The position numbers were made by a program, and so were the translations under genes. The notes below the pieces were generated by a model. It was not told the DNA's origin and searched no databases. It saw only the letters and a list, made by a program, of their open reading frames with translations. From the NCBI GenBank assembly GCA_034008185.1, contig CM067081.1:23744806-23808805 (forward strand): a DNA stretch of 64,000 bases, read 5' to 3'. The DNA comes from Gorsachius magnificus. Its lineage: Eukaryota > Chordata > Aves > Pelecaniformes > Ardeidae. This document shows positions 50,141 to 60,212 of this stretch, piece by piece (the first letter of the stretch is position 1; every line of letters starts with the position of its first letter).

Positions 50141-53100
50141 AGTTTGCTATAAATGCTGCTGCGTTCCAAAATATATTTAATCTTAAATCAAGAATATGTT
50201 ACCCACAGCACAAACGGTGTTTTTCCTTTTTCTTGCAATATCTTTGAAGATCTGTAATTTCTGCACTGCCAGTGGAATCCCGCTACATATGTTTTATCGC
50301 CTTGCTCCTGAGTGAGCCATTAAGCTTTTGTGTAGAATTGGAAGTATTGCTGTAAGAAGGGAGTTAAAGGTCTGGATTTTTTTCATCTGTTTCCCTGAGA
50401 GGATATTCTGGTTTCTGAAAGCAGAAGCAAGTTCCACTTGGAGTTTAAAGAGGTGTTTTAAAATCCATTTGGGAACATAATCCAAAAGAGCACTCCTAGA
50501 TCTAGGTATTTTAAATTTCAGAGATTAAGAAGAATGCAGTGCCTAATTATGACAGTACCTAATAAACCTGCTGCAGTGAGACCATGAAGATACAGTGGTA
50601 CTGGATGACAAACACAGAAATAATTTTTTATGGGTTTGCCAAAGTCAGATCTTAATGAAGGGAGAATGAGAGGCCTATACTTAAACACATGTTTTAAAGG
50701 AGCAGCCCACTGAAAGGTTTTTTGTGTGTTATTAAATTCGGGGTTGTAACAACCATTTTCTGATACCGTACACGTGCATGTGTCCTGCAAGGCAGCTAGT
50801 ATGATGGGGCATATTAGGAGAAGAAAAAAAGTCTGTGGTTCAAAAGATCATCTCGTCACATCTGGGGAGCTTGAAACAATATTTCTAAGATAGGAACCGT
50901 CTTTATTCATCAGGTTTTAATGACTTGGTTAAATTGCTAAGTGCTCTCACTGTTCTGTTGTAGATAATTTTAGCAGAAATGTTGCTATAAACATCTTTTC
51001 ACAATCTCAGACATCTCTTGTGCTTTTGAATGTGCTTAAAGCTGCCACAAATCCCCTATCCACGTGGGCAGAAGCCTCTAGCTTCTGTCCTGTACATTTT
51101 ACAGTGTTTTTATGTGCATCTATTGCAAAATACTGCAACAAATTAAAAACAGTGATGAGACACAGTATGAGACACTTTACTGGCGGTTTTATTTGGTTTT
51201 ATATTTAAACTTGTTTCATTTAAAAAGTGAAGCCTCTAAAATTGTCTTTCACTTGAGAGTTGCAGAGATTAGAGACTTGTGCTATGAAATACAAGCTCTT
51301 TCATTTGTATTTTTTGCCTTAGTGAGGTTAAAGCCAGAACCAATAAATTCAACAAGCAAGCATAGACCTACTCACTATTTTGCTTTCCATAGCTGTCCTG
51401 GTCTTTCTGTGAGCTGATATACTTTATTAAATGTCAGAACTGGCTTCTATTTTATAAGTGACAAGTTTCTTGGCAGTTTTGTGTAAAGCAGAAGTAAAGT
51501 GTTGTTACAAAGCAAGCTTGGGGTTTGTGTTGCCCTATGCTCAGGCCAGAAAGGGCGAGGGGTTACCTTGGCAGGTCTGGGACAAATTAAGTTACAGGCA
51601 TGGATTTTTAGGAGGATTTTTGGGTCTGCCTTCCCACCAGCACCATTCCAGGAATAGGGGTGCACAAAACAGGGAGTCATCTCATAGCGGTATGCAGTTA
51701 CTGGTACCTTGTAGCTCCCTGCCTCGGTGTATCTAGCTCATTGGCCTTTCCCGGTGTTGGCTGGAAGGTGGATGCTATTGTATCTGAGCAGAACTACCCT
51801 AAGGCAAGTAATTTAGTAGAGTTTCTCATTGGCACAGCTAGGAGCGGACACAGATTAGGAGGCTGGATGTAATTTCTAGGTGGTTTTGTTCAAGGATTAG
51901 TATACTTTATTATAATCTTGGGTGAGATCAAGCCGTATTTGGAGGAAGGAAGCTCATTTTAGGGGTTAGCTAAGCTGGAAAAAAGGTGCGTGTAAGGGCA
52001 AAATTTGTTTTAATGGAGTCATGGGGGAAAAAGTGAGGCAAAGAGCTTTTGAGATAAAAAGGAAGCGCTGCCCTTGTGCAGTGTTGCCATGGGTTTGGCT
52101 GGGGACTGGTCTTCCTGGCCCTCCCCTGCTCCCCATTTCATACAAGCCTCATTCTGTAAGGACGGCGGGGGCTGCACGCAGCAACCCACGGAGGCAGGCC
52201 GAGCAAGGTCTGCGAGCGATGAGTCTCTGCTGTTGGACCCAACCTGGGCAAGGTGAGGAGGGCGCCTGCAGGTGCCCTGGTGTGACAGGTGCAACGCAAG
52301 CCCCCATGCTGACATCTTGCAGACAGCCAGCAGTGCTGTCCCTGCCTCCTCTTGGTGCTGATGTTCTGGGCAGCATCCTTTCCACCCCCCAAGCGCAGGA
52401 GGGAGGCAAAAGTGCATCTTCCTGCACTGCTGTTTGTTTATTACAACCGCAAAAAATAGATGACACCGTAGCGCTGCTGCTTCTGTTTACGTAAACGTTC
52501 CTCCACCAGTCAGCCTGTTGGCCATTTCTTGAAAAACAATGCAAGAACTACAAATCCAATGTGGTGTTTAAAAAAACCAAACTTCATTATTAATTTCTGT
52601 CAAAATAATTTGCATTTATAGACAAATACAGCAACTACTATAAACTTGGAAGGTTTTGATTTAATAATCTGAAGCACATCTGTACTTTGTTTCCTCAAAT
52701 CAGCTGTACTAGGTACTTTAAAAAACCACAGTTCATATCCTGCATGTGTTTTGACCTAAACTAAATGCTGCATTTATCAGAAATACTTTGCAAACAGCGA
52801 GTACTTTGTACAGCAAAACCGAATCATAACCAAGCCATTCCTGAAGTGTATGTGCACGCTCTCATTTGGGCCAACAGAATGCCACTGCAGAACGGGCTGG
52901 CTTTATCGCTGCCTTCCAAGGGCTGGCAGAGGTGTGGGCTGAAGAGGATGTGAAGGCACACGCCTCTTCTTCATTTGCTTCGCTTTTTCCAGGCAGTTTT
53001 GTGTGAAATAGTTAATTTCATAAAGCCTTACATAACTGCATAATGAAGAGGCAAGGGAGACAATGTAATCTTTGTGCTGAAATCCTTTACATCAGTGTTT

Positions 53101-53624
53101 TCTTAATCTCTCTACAAGCACTCATTATGTTTCGGACCCTCTGATTACTGTAAAACTCGGCTTGCTTCTCCAACAAGTTGGCAGCAACTTGGGCGCTTCA
53201 AAGGAGGAGAGTTAAGCAGTTTTATTTACTGGCTGGTGTCTAAACTAGCTAGGAAAAGCTAATGATCTTTAATTGCCAACATCAGCCTTGGTAGTTCAGG
53301 ACCAGAGTGTTAAGAGCTGGCTACAGTTAGTAGCTGTACAAATATTCATTCCCCCATCCTGGATAAACAGCGCTGTTTTCACCAGTGACAGGTAAGTAGC
53401 GGTCTCCTGGATAGTGAAAACTCTCCTTTACCTTACCTGAACCTTCTTTCAAACCCCTCCGTGATCACAATACGTAGCTGGGGGACAATGCTGTCATTCA
53501 AGCAAAAAGGATCTACAGTAGTATCATCATGATGCGGCACTATTTTTGATGGAGTACCACTGAGAAGCTCTGCAGAAGTACTCTCAAGCAAAAAAGGTGA
53601 AGAGTCAATGCAGAAACCATGTTC

Positions 53625-53805
53625 TAGGTTTGGCAGTCTCACCAGTTTGCACTGTGGCCCTGGGCAAGTCACTTGTCCTCTCTGTTGATTTCTCTCTCTT
53701 CTCTGCAACAGGGACGATAATGTCGATTAGGGAAGGAAGTTCTTAACAGCATTTGTAAAGTGCTTTGAAGATGAGAAATGCTGTTCAAGTGCTCATAAAT
53801 TATGC
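53625..53805 (+). repeat. MIR SINE relic
   Basis: TGTGGCCCTGGGCAAGTCAC, then TTGTCCTCTCTG, then GGGACGATAATGTCG, then TTTGTAAAGTGCTTTGAAGA and CAAGTGCTCATAAATTATG follows MIR in plus orientation: the CORE (TGACCTTGGGCAAGT...CCTCTCTG), the GGGATAATAAT segment, and the tail (TGTAAAGCGCTTAGAA...GCTCAATAAATG). Nearly the full element is represented with many substitutions, so it is an old amniote insertion. Confidence 0.85.
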
Positions 53806-53814
53806 TGCCTTCAT

Positions 53815-53990
53815 TGCAAGCTGATTAGATGCATGATTCAGATTTGGGCACCTCATTTCAGGGTTGTTAAAAAAATAATCAAAGATCCACTGAAAAGAAA
53901 TGATATACAGCCTTTCTCCAGAAGAAACATTTAAGCTAATTACAACAGCCAACTTAACTAGAAAACAAGAAATATCTGTGGGACAAAAAA
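53815..53990 (+). mobile_element. possible ancient CR1/L3 fragment
   Basis: ATTCAGATTTGGGCACCTCA, then AAAGATCCACTGAAAAG, then CTTTCTCCAGAAGAAAC loosely follows the CR1-clade pol order YSVQIWAPH...VQRRATK...SLEKR at nucleotide level. The match is weak and boundaries are guesses. Confidence 0.3.
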
Positions 53991-54902
53991 ATAGAGGTGT
54001 CTGTATGCAGTTCCTAATATATGGAAAATGGTAAAAATAAATGTGTGATACGGCCTCTGCAAAATGTAGGCATAGGCCTAACTTCACACTCTGCAAGGTG
54101 GAAATTTTCTGTGTGAAAATCCATTTTAAGTACTAAGTCACAGGCAAGGTCCACACATCGCACAGTAAACTTGCCCAAACACTCTCTGCTAAGTGCAGAG
54201 CAGTAAAGCCTCCTTACAGCAGGTGCAAGTACTGCCTCCAGTTTGGTGGCTTTCTGGAAAAAAGTGCCTTTTAGGTTAGTAATTTCAGACAGGTTTGCGG
54301 GCTTCACCATTAAGAAAGGCTTTTAAAGATGTACACAGCGGACCGCATCCTCAGCGGGCATGAGCTCCACTGGCTTCAGCAGGATTGCCAGCGCCCTCGG
54401 CTTATCTGTCGCCCCACTTACAGCGACACAAGGTGTATCACGCCTCACAGCTGACATTCTCAAACTTGACAAAGGGTAAGTGGAAAGAGAGTCTCATCCT
54501 ACCTCATTTTTTTTCTTCATGCTGAAAGCAGCATTAAAATCTCCACTGCCAGCCTATTTGCATAGTTAAGTACAAGAGCTAGCTTTATTCAAGTGCTAAA
54601 AAGAGACTGGATAAAGAGTGCTACCGATTTAGTGCTATTGCTGCAGGGCCACTTTGAGCTTGCGTCTGCAACTGTTGTGTTATCTCTATTGTCTCTGTAT
54701 GACATAATGGTCTCTGCCACTGCATGTCAGATTAGAAAACCCAGGTAGGTGAATCCTTTGTTCAACTATCAACGCTCTCTATGCTGGATACTTCTTCAGG
54801 TACAAGCAGAGCCAAGTCCTCCCCGTTCCAGCTCGTGCACAGAAGCCAGCTGTAAGGCACAGATAAGACAGGTATCTTCAGCTGAGATGGTTAAGTATAG
54901 CG

Positions 54903-54915
54903 TGCTGACTCAGCA
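54903..54915. promoter_or_regulatory. perfect palindromic MAF recognition element (T-MARE)
   Basis: TGCTGACTCAGCA is an exact 13-bp match to the T-MARE consensus and contains both an AP-1 core and an ARE on each strand. It lies about 4.8 kb beyond the POMP poly(A) signal and 2.3 kb beyond the leftmost placed SLC46A3 exon. Large and small MAF, NRF2 and BACH proteins bind this sequence. Occupancy is unknown. Confidence 0.5.
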
Positions 54916-56301
54916 CCAACACACACACCCGACAGCTCTGTTACAGCCACCTTCTGTGGCACAGAGCTGTTGACGTATCCCAGCAGACAAAAGCAATGAC
55001 TGTACTTGCCCTTATTGCACAAGTTAGACAATATCATTCCTGCTGTCCCTGCTAAGTACCAAACTACTACACCTGATCTATTACAGACTGGAACAACTAC
55101 CCTGTCTGCTCCCAAATAGTAACATTGCATGACACTCTCAAAAAAAAGGGTTTTGAGAAAGATTATTCAAAGGGTGGGATATCTGAGTCATTAATGACAG
55201 AAGGAAAAGAAAAATAACTCCCAAAAATTTATGGTGACTGTGGAGTACCGTCCTGATTGCAAGACAGACTAGTTGACGGTAAATATCTGTTGCCTTTTGC
55301 ACAGAATAGAGTGCTTTCTTAACAGAAACTTTATCATACAGCACTGAACTAAACAAAACTAAGTATTTAATAAAACAGAAGTATTCACTGGGCCTTTGTA
55401 ATATAACTGAATTCCTCACTTCTTTATTACTTTACTGAAAAGTATTCTCCACACACAGAAGAACCCTTTGCTTCAACTCCCTCAGGTCTGAGACCCATCA
55501 CTACCTAAGTCTCGAGTTACCATTAGTGCAGCTTCTCTGAACAGACTCTGTAAAACACTAGTCAGGCAGGCACAGACGTGAAATTATGTGAAATGTTCTA
55601 AATCTGTAGCATTATCACTGCCTATTTAAAACTTAAAATGCAACTGATGTAGAGATAAAAGGTGGCTGAGGTAAAGTCAGGAAAAAAGATACAAGTCTCC
55701 AGCAAGAGTACTACCCTCTTAAGAAAAGGAGCTTCCCCCTCCAAATATAAATCTATCTAATGAAAAGTGATCCTTCTGTCATTTAGATCTATGTTCCAAC
55801 ACCCTAAAAAGACGTAATTTATACTGGAAAGAATCCACAGTGACATTAGCTTTTGTGAGTACTCATGAATAATGATCTTTTGCTGTATTATTACTACACG
55901 TTCACTGGATATGATTACATGCAAATACTGTAGGGGCATATTTTTTAAGTATGTTGAGAGGTTTATTCATATGTGCCTTACAGTTAGTGCAGATCTTTTA
56001 CCGATTTTGATGGCACTGGGTCATGAGGTACCCATGACTAAGAACCAGGACAGATAGCTTCCCATTAAATTCACTGGGTGACTGGTCAATGCCCATTAGG
56101 ATCTAGAAGAGCTCAGACTGCACAACTAAGCTCATGACTTTCAAGTGACCAGTTACTTTTGCTCTGTGTGAAAGGCTTTCCTCAGGGGCACCCAAGAAGG
56201 TCTCACACCAAGGGAAGGCACACACATGCAGTCTAGGGTACGGTCTATCCCACTAGTAGTATATTCAGGGTAAATTACAGTTTGGGGGAATTAAGTGACA
56301 A

Positions 56302-56979
56302 GTTGGGGTACTGGTTGACAGCCAGCTGAATATGAGCCAGCAGTATGTCCAGGTGGCCAAAAGGGCCAACGGCATCCTGGCTTGTATCAGGAATAGTGTG
56401 GCCAGCAGGAGTAGGGAAGTGACCATGCCCCTGTACTTGGCACTGGTGAGGCCACACCTTGAATACTGTGTTCAGTTTTGGGCCCCTCACTACAAGGAGG
56501 ACATTGAGGTGCTGGAGCGTGTCCAGAGAAGAGCAACAAAGCTGGTGAAGGGTCTGGAGCCCAAGTCTGATGAGGAGCAGCTGAGGGAACTGGGGTTGTT
56601 TAGTCTGGAGAAGAGGAGGCTGAGGGGAGACCTTATCACCCTCTACAACTGCCTGACAGGAGGTTGTAGCGAGGTGGGTGTTGGTCTCTTCTCCCAGGTA
56701 ATGGGTGATAGGACAAGAAGAAATGGCCTCAGGTTGCACCAGGGCAGTTTTAGGTTGGACATTAAGAAAAATTTCTTCACAGAAAGCGTTGTCAAGCATT
56801 GGAATGGGCTACCCAGGGAAGTGGTTGAGTCCCCATCCCTGGAGGTATTTAAAAGAAGGGTAGACGAGGTGCTTAGGGACAGGGTTTAGTGGTGGGATGG
56901 CAGGGTTAGGTTAACAGTTGGCCTTGATGATCTTAAAGGTCTTTTCCAGTCTAAACAATTCTATGGTTCTATGATTCTA
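56302..56979 (+). mobile_element. CR1 LINE fragment with long open pol remnant
   Basis: It is in plus orientation. The frame 56,332-56,889 is open for 185 codons and reads [20 protein letters not shown], then [40 protein letters not shown] and [20 protein letters not shown], ending at its natural stop EVLRDRV. The 3' end follows (GGCCTTGATGATCTTAAAGG, then CTATGGTTCTATGATTCTAA). It is 5'-truncated, lacks the reverse-transcriptase catalytic part and cannot be autonomous, but has kept its open frame, so it is among the youngest copies here. It lies in the SLC46A3 3' region, antisense to that gene. Confidence 0.94.
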
Positions 56980-57116
56980 AGTTCACAGCACATGGAGCTG
57001 AGGGCAGGTAGCTGGATCAGGGCCAGAATGGGACTGATGGTGGGAAATCTCCAGCAAAGGTGTAGGAAGGTAGGTGATGGAGACAGAAAAAGTGTGAAAC
57101 TAGAGCTACTAGAGCA

Positions 57117-57155
57117 CACTAGAGAACACTGAAGTTTGAGAACTACTGCACTAAA
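57117..57155. repeat. possible hAT-Charlie (MER5-like) terminal remnant
   Basis: CACACTAGAGAACACTGAAG, then TTTGAGAACTACTGCAC resembles the terminal sequence of hAT-Charlie DNA transposons (complement of CAGTGGTTCTCAAACTTTAG). Only one end of about 35 bp is seen, so the match may be chance. Confidence 0.25.
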
Positions 57156-57233
57156 CCATTCAGCTTCAACTCACATCAAAACAGAAGTTACGTGGCAAAA
57201 GCAGTCAGAAGCACCCTCCTGATCTGTACTTAC

Positions 57234-60212
57234 CACAGGACAGCCAGTGGAATCAGACAAAGGCCTGCCGATAAGAGGAAGCTAAAGCCTGAAAACCATG
57301 CAACAGTAGCTGCATAGAGAATATTAAAAACTGAAAGTGAAATAGTGCCGGTCACAACTTCTAAACAGGCAATACAGGCAAACACAGCACCTGCCAGAAA
57401 CAAATGGATGGATTATAAACAAAACAAAATAAAACCAAACCCCCTTCAAAGCACTAAAGTTTTTAAACTTGTTTTGAAAGATCTATCTACAGTACTTTAG
57501 CAAGTATACAAGTAACAAGCACCCAAGCATCATAGGTCTTTGCTATGAAAGAGTCTTCTGTGGGGACTCCTATAGAAGATTTGTTTTTTAAATAAAAAAG
57601 AAACCCACCAACACACAAAAAACCATTCTGCTGGTGGAAACTATTTTTCTTTGCTATTATTCTGTCACCATACCTACTTTCTTGAATCTGCTTATCACAT
57701 GAAGTTCAAACCGTTCATCCTCACTAATGGTCCTTTGCCCCTTCCAATTGTCCTCTTGATTCTCACTCTTCCCTTTCTTGTTTCTTCCTTCTCTAATCTT
57801 CACCCTTATACAGAAAAGGCTCTGATCCAACAAAGACCACTGGCTCAGCTCATAACCACCTCCTTCTCATTTTTGGAAGGAAAGAAGCAACCTTTTTTTT
57901 GCACTGAACTACCCATTGGGGTGGCAGTCTATCCCATCAGTGTCTTGTTAAACACATTTCCCCAGGCCACATTCATATTCATGGGACCATAAACAAAATC
58001 ACAGTAGGTAAGTTGAAAAGGATGACAAGAGGCAATCTGATTCCTGCATCAAACTACTCAAGTAGTCAAAGCCCTGAAGCATGCCAAGAAACTGCAAAAA
58101 CAGAGGTGTACATTAGCATAGTTCAGTACAAAGAGATCTTTGTTTAAGTGTATAAAGATAAGTCTTTTAGAAAATAAAATCAAATTACTCAGGTGAATGC
58201 TTCTAGAAAGCGTATGCTCCCAAAAATCTGGTTACAGCAAACTATGGGATACTGGAGCCGCATTTTGAGGCCTGACATGCTTTTTTCCATGTTCCATACA
58301 GAAAGCACTTTGGGAAGTAATATGTTGTATCTTTTGGGATGTGTTTAAGTAGCCACAGGGACCCGTGAAGCCAGGCATATAGCTCAGGATCCAAGTCTTT
58401 AATTGTTTTCAAGTGCTTTGAATGTTGACCACCTACTGCTTACTTTTCTAAATTTTTAAGTGTGATGCTGACAAATAACAAAAGTGTGTCTTTCTCTGCA
58501 TGTCAAAATCTTGTGAATGTAGAAGCGCTTATGAAATCACATCTGTGTAATCTTGAGCATTCCTCTGCTTCAGGTTCCCCATGGTCCTTATTTTTAGAGC
58601 AGTATCTCCTTTGAAGGTTAATACTTGTGGTAGTTTTTAAACACAACGCTGTTTATATTAAGTTCAGAATCAAAAGCCATTAATATCATGACATAGGGTC
58701 ATATTATATGGAACTTCAAAGAAAAGCAGTCTTAAAATACCAATACCTATCTGTTTGTTTAAAGGTAATCTTGCTGCATCTCTTTTCTGAAATACCGTAT
58801 TGTTGTACTGTTCAAAACCAAATTCTACTCACCCTGTTCACCAGTGAGAACCACTTTTGACAGCATGGACCGGAGAACAGGAATAGGCATAAAGCAGAGC
58901 AAAGATGGCACCCTTACTGTAAAGTAATGAATCAGTCATGAGACACTGAAGTAATAAAACCCCAGGATTTTACAAATACATTGCAAATGAATTAGTCACG
59001 GACTTTTGAATGCTCAGTTCCCCAAATAGTAAAAGGCAATAGAAAAATCAAACTGCAAGTGCACTGAGACACAACTATCAAAGGACAGAGAAATTAATAA
59101 ATCCAATATATCTGTATTGCACTAAACCCAAATCGTAAGCAAGTAATTCCATTCACTCTCCACACACTTCATCTTTTAATTAAATCCTAAATCAGTCTGA
59201 CCCAACCTTGTATATTTTACCTCTCTATGACCCTTTCAAGACGGTACGTCCAATATCTACCAGCTGCACTCACTACAGATAACACAGCAGTATTTTCACA
59301 TATATTGTTGACCATAGAGCGACTGATTCTGAACTCACCTAAAAACATGAGCAGGGTAGTTTTGGCGAAGGCAGCCATGACCATTCCTCCTATGTAAGAA
59401 AATATCCCAATAAAGACAATATAAATGTCTTTGAGACATTTAGAAAATAAATAAACTCCTAAAAAACTGGTCAGAGAGACAGAAGTGAATGCAGCTGCTC
59501 CATATCCAATGTACACTTCGTTCCAGCAGAGTGGTTCATCCAGTTCATACAGCGTAAAAAGCGAACTCCCGCCAACCATAGTAAACAAGTAAGTCATAAA
59601 TGTAAAAAGTAACACAATGATTAAAATTCTCTTTTTATAAGGGGCAGTTTTAAAAAGCATGTACACTCCAGAAAATGTCTCTCTAAGAAGTTCTTTACAA
59701 GATACTGGTGCCTCGTGCTGGAATTGAGATATGCCTACTGTATCTTCCAGAAAAAATATAATATAGGTAATATTAACGACGTGAAGGAGAGAAGCTGTCA
59801 CAAATGTCCATGTAAAGCCTATTCCTCTTAGAAAGTAGCCAGATGACAGTCCTGCCAATCCAGACACAACTCCAAAAATCAAATCCACCACAGCTATTCG
59901 CGTTGTCTTCTGCTTCTCATTGTGACACACGTCTGCTATAAAAGCAAAGCCTCCTCCAAGGAAAGTTGCCATACTCCCAAACAGTCCAGTAATAAATGCA
60001 ACCGCAAATAGGATAGAGAGTGATAAGGAATAATATGATATTACAGTGAGGCAAATATCAGCAATCAAAGCTCCCATTGATGGTAAAACTAAAGACCTTT
60101 TGCGTCCCTGGCGATCCCCATTAGCTACAATGACAAAGGCAACTATAAGGCTGGGAACTGCCCCGGTTAAGTCCAACTGCATGTTAAAAACAGAGGCCTT
60201 TTCTTGAACTTC
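57234..60212 (-). CDS. SLC46A3: SLC46A3, lysosomal major-facilitator transporter (three internal exons, partial)
   Basis: Minus-strand coding exons are 60,212-59,339 (874 bases), 58,916-58,833 (84) and 57,390-57,234 (157). All junctions are AG/GT and in phase (0, 1, 1, 2), giving about 371 of roughly 460 residues. Acceptor TTTGCAG|GAAGTTCAAG starts at EVQEKASVFNMQLDLTG. Family marks are the MFS motif-A-like GDRQGRKRSL between the first membrane helices, GLSSGYFLRGIGFTWTF, LYELDEPLCWNEVYIGYG and VLRSMLSKVV. About nine or ten hydrophobic segments are present. SLC46A3 sits in the lysosomal membrane and is reported to export maytansine-type catabolites and to affect cholesterol and heme handling. 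The exon with the start codon is not in the 3.8 kb to the right and is probably outside the window. The short C-terminal exon is not placed. The longest open frame overruns the first donor at 59,338, and those extra residues are intronic. Confidence 0.95.

Larger units (their letters stand above)
50165..57233. other. POMP-SLC46A3 convergent interval (SLC46A3 last intron, 3' end and intergenic)
   Basis: No additional gene is supported. The terminal SLC46A3 coding exon (about 30 codons, to be read from a phase-2 junction) and its 3' UTR should lie somewhere here on the minus strand, but I could not identify it. A minus-strand frame at 53,433-53,708 looks protein-like but overlaps a MIR relic. 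Contents that can be named are the MIR at 53,625, a palindromic MARE at 54,903 and a CR1 copy at 56,302. Confidence 0.6.

Noticed and set aside
53433..53708. 91-codon minus-strand frame that looks protein-like and ends near a CAG|GTAAGG donor-like site
   Set aside because: Its upstream part overlaps a MIR SINE read backwards, no matching acceptor or family is evident, and it does not match the expected SLC46A3 tail.
59217..59338. C-terminal extension of the SLC46A3 frame past residue ...LLMFL
   Set aside because: A good GTGAGT donor lies at 59,338 and the next exon at 58,916 restores the family sequence in phase, so these residues are intronic.
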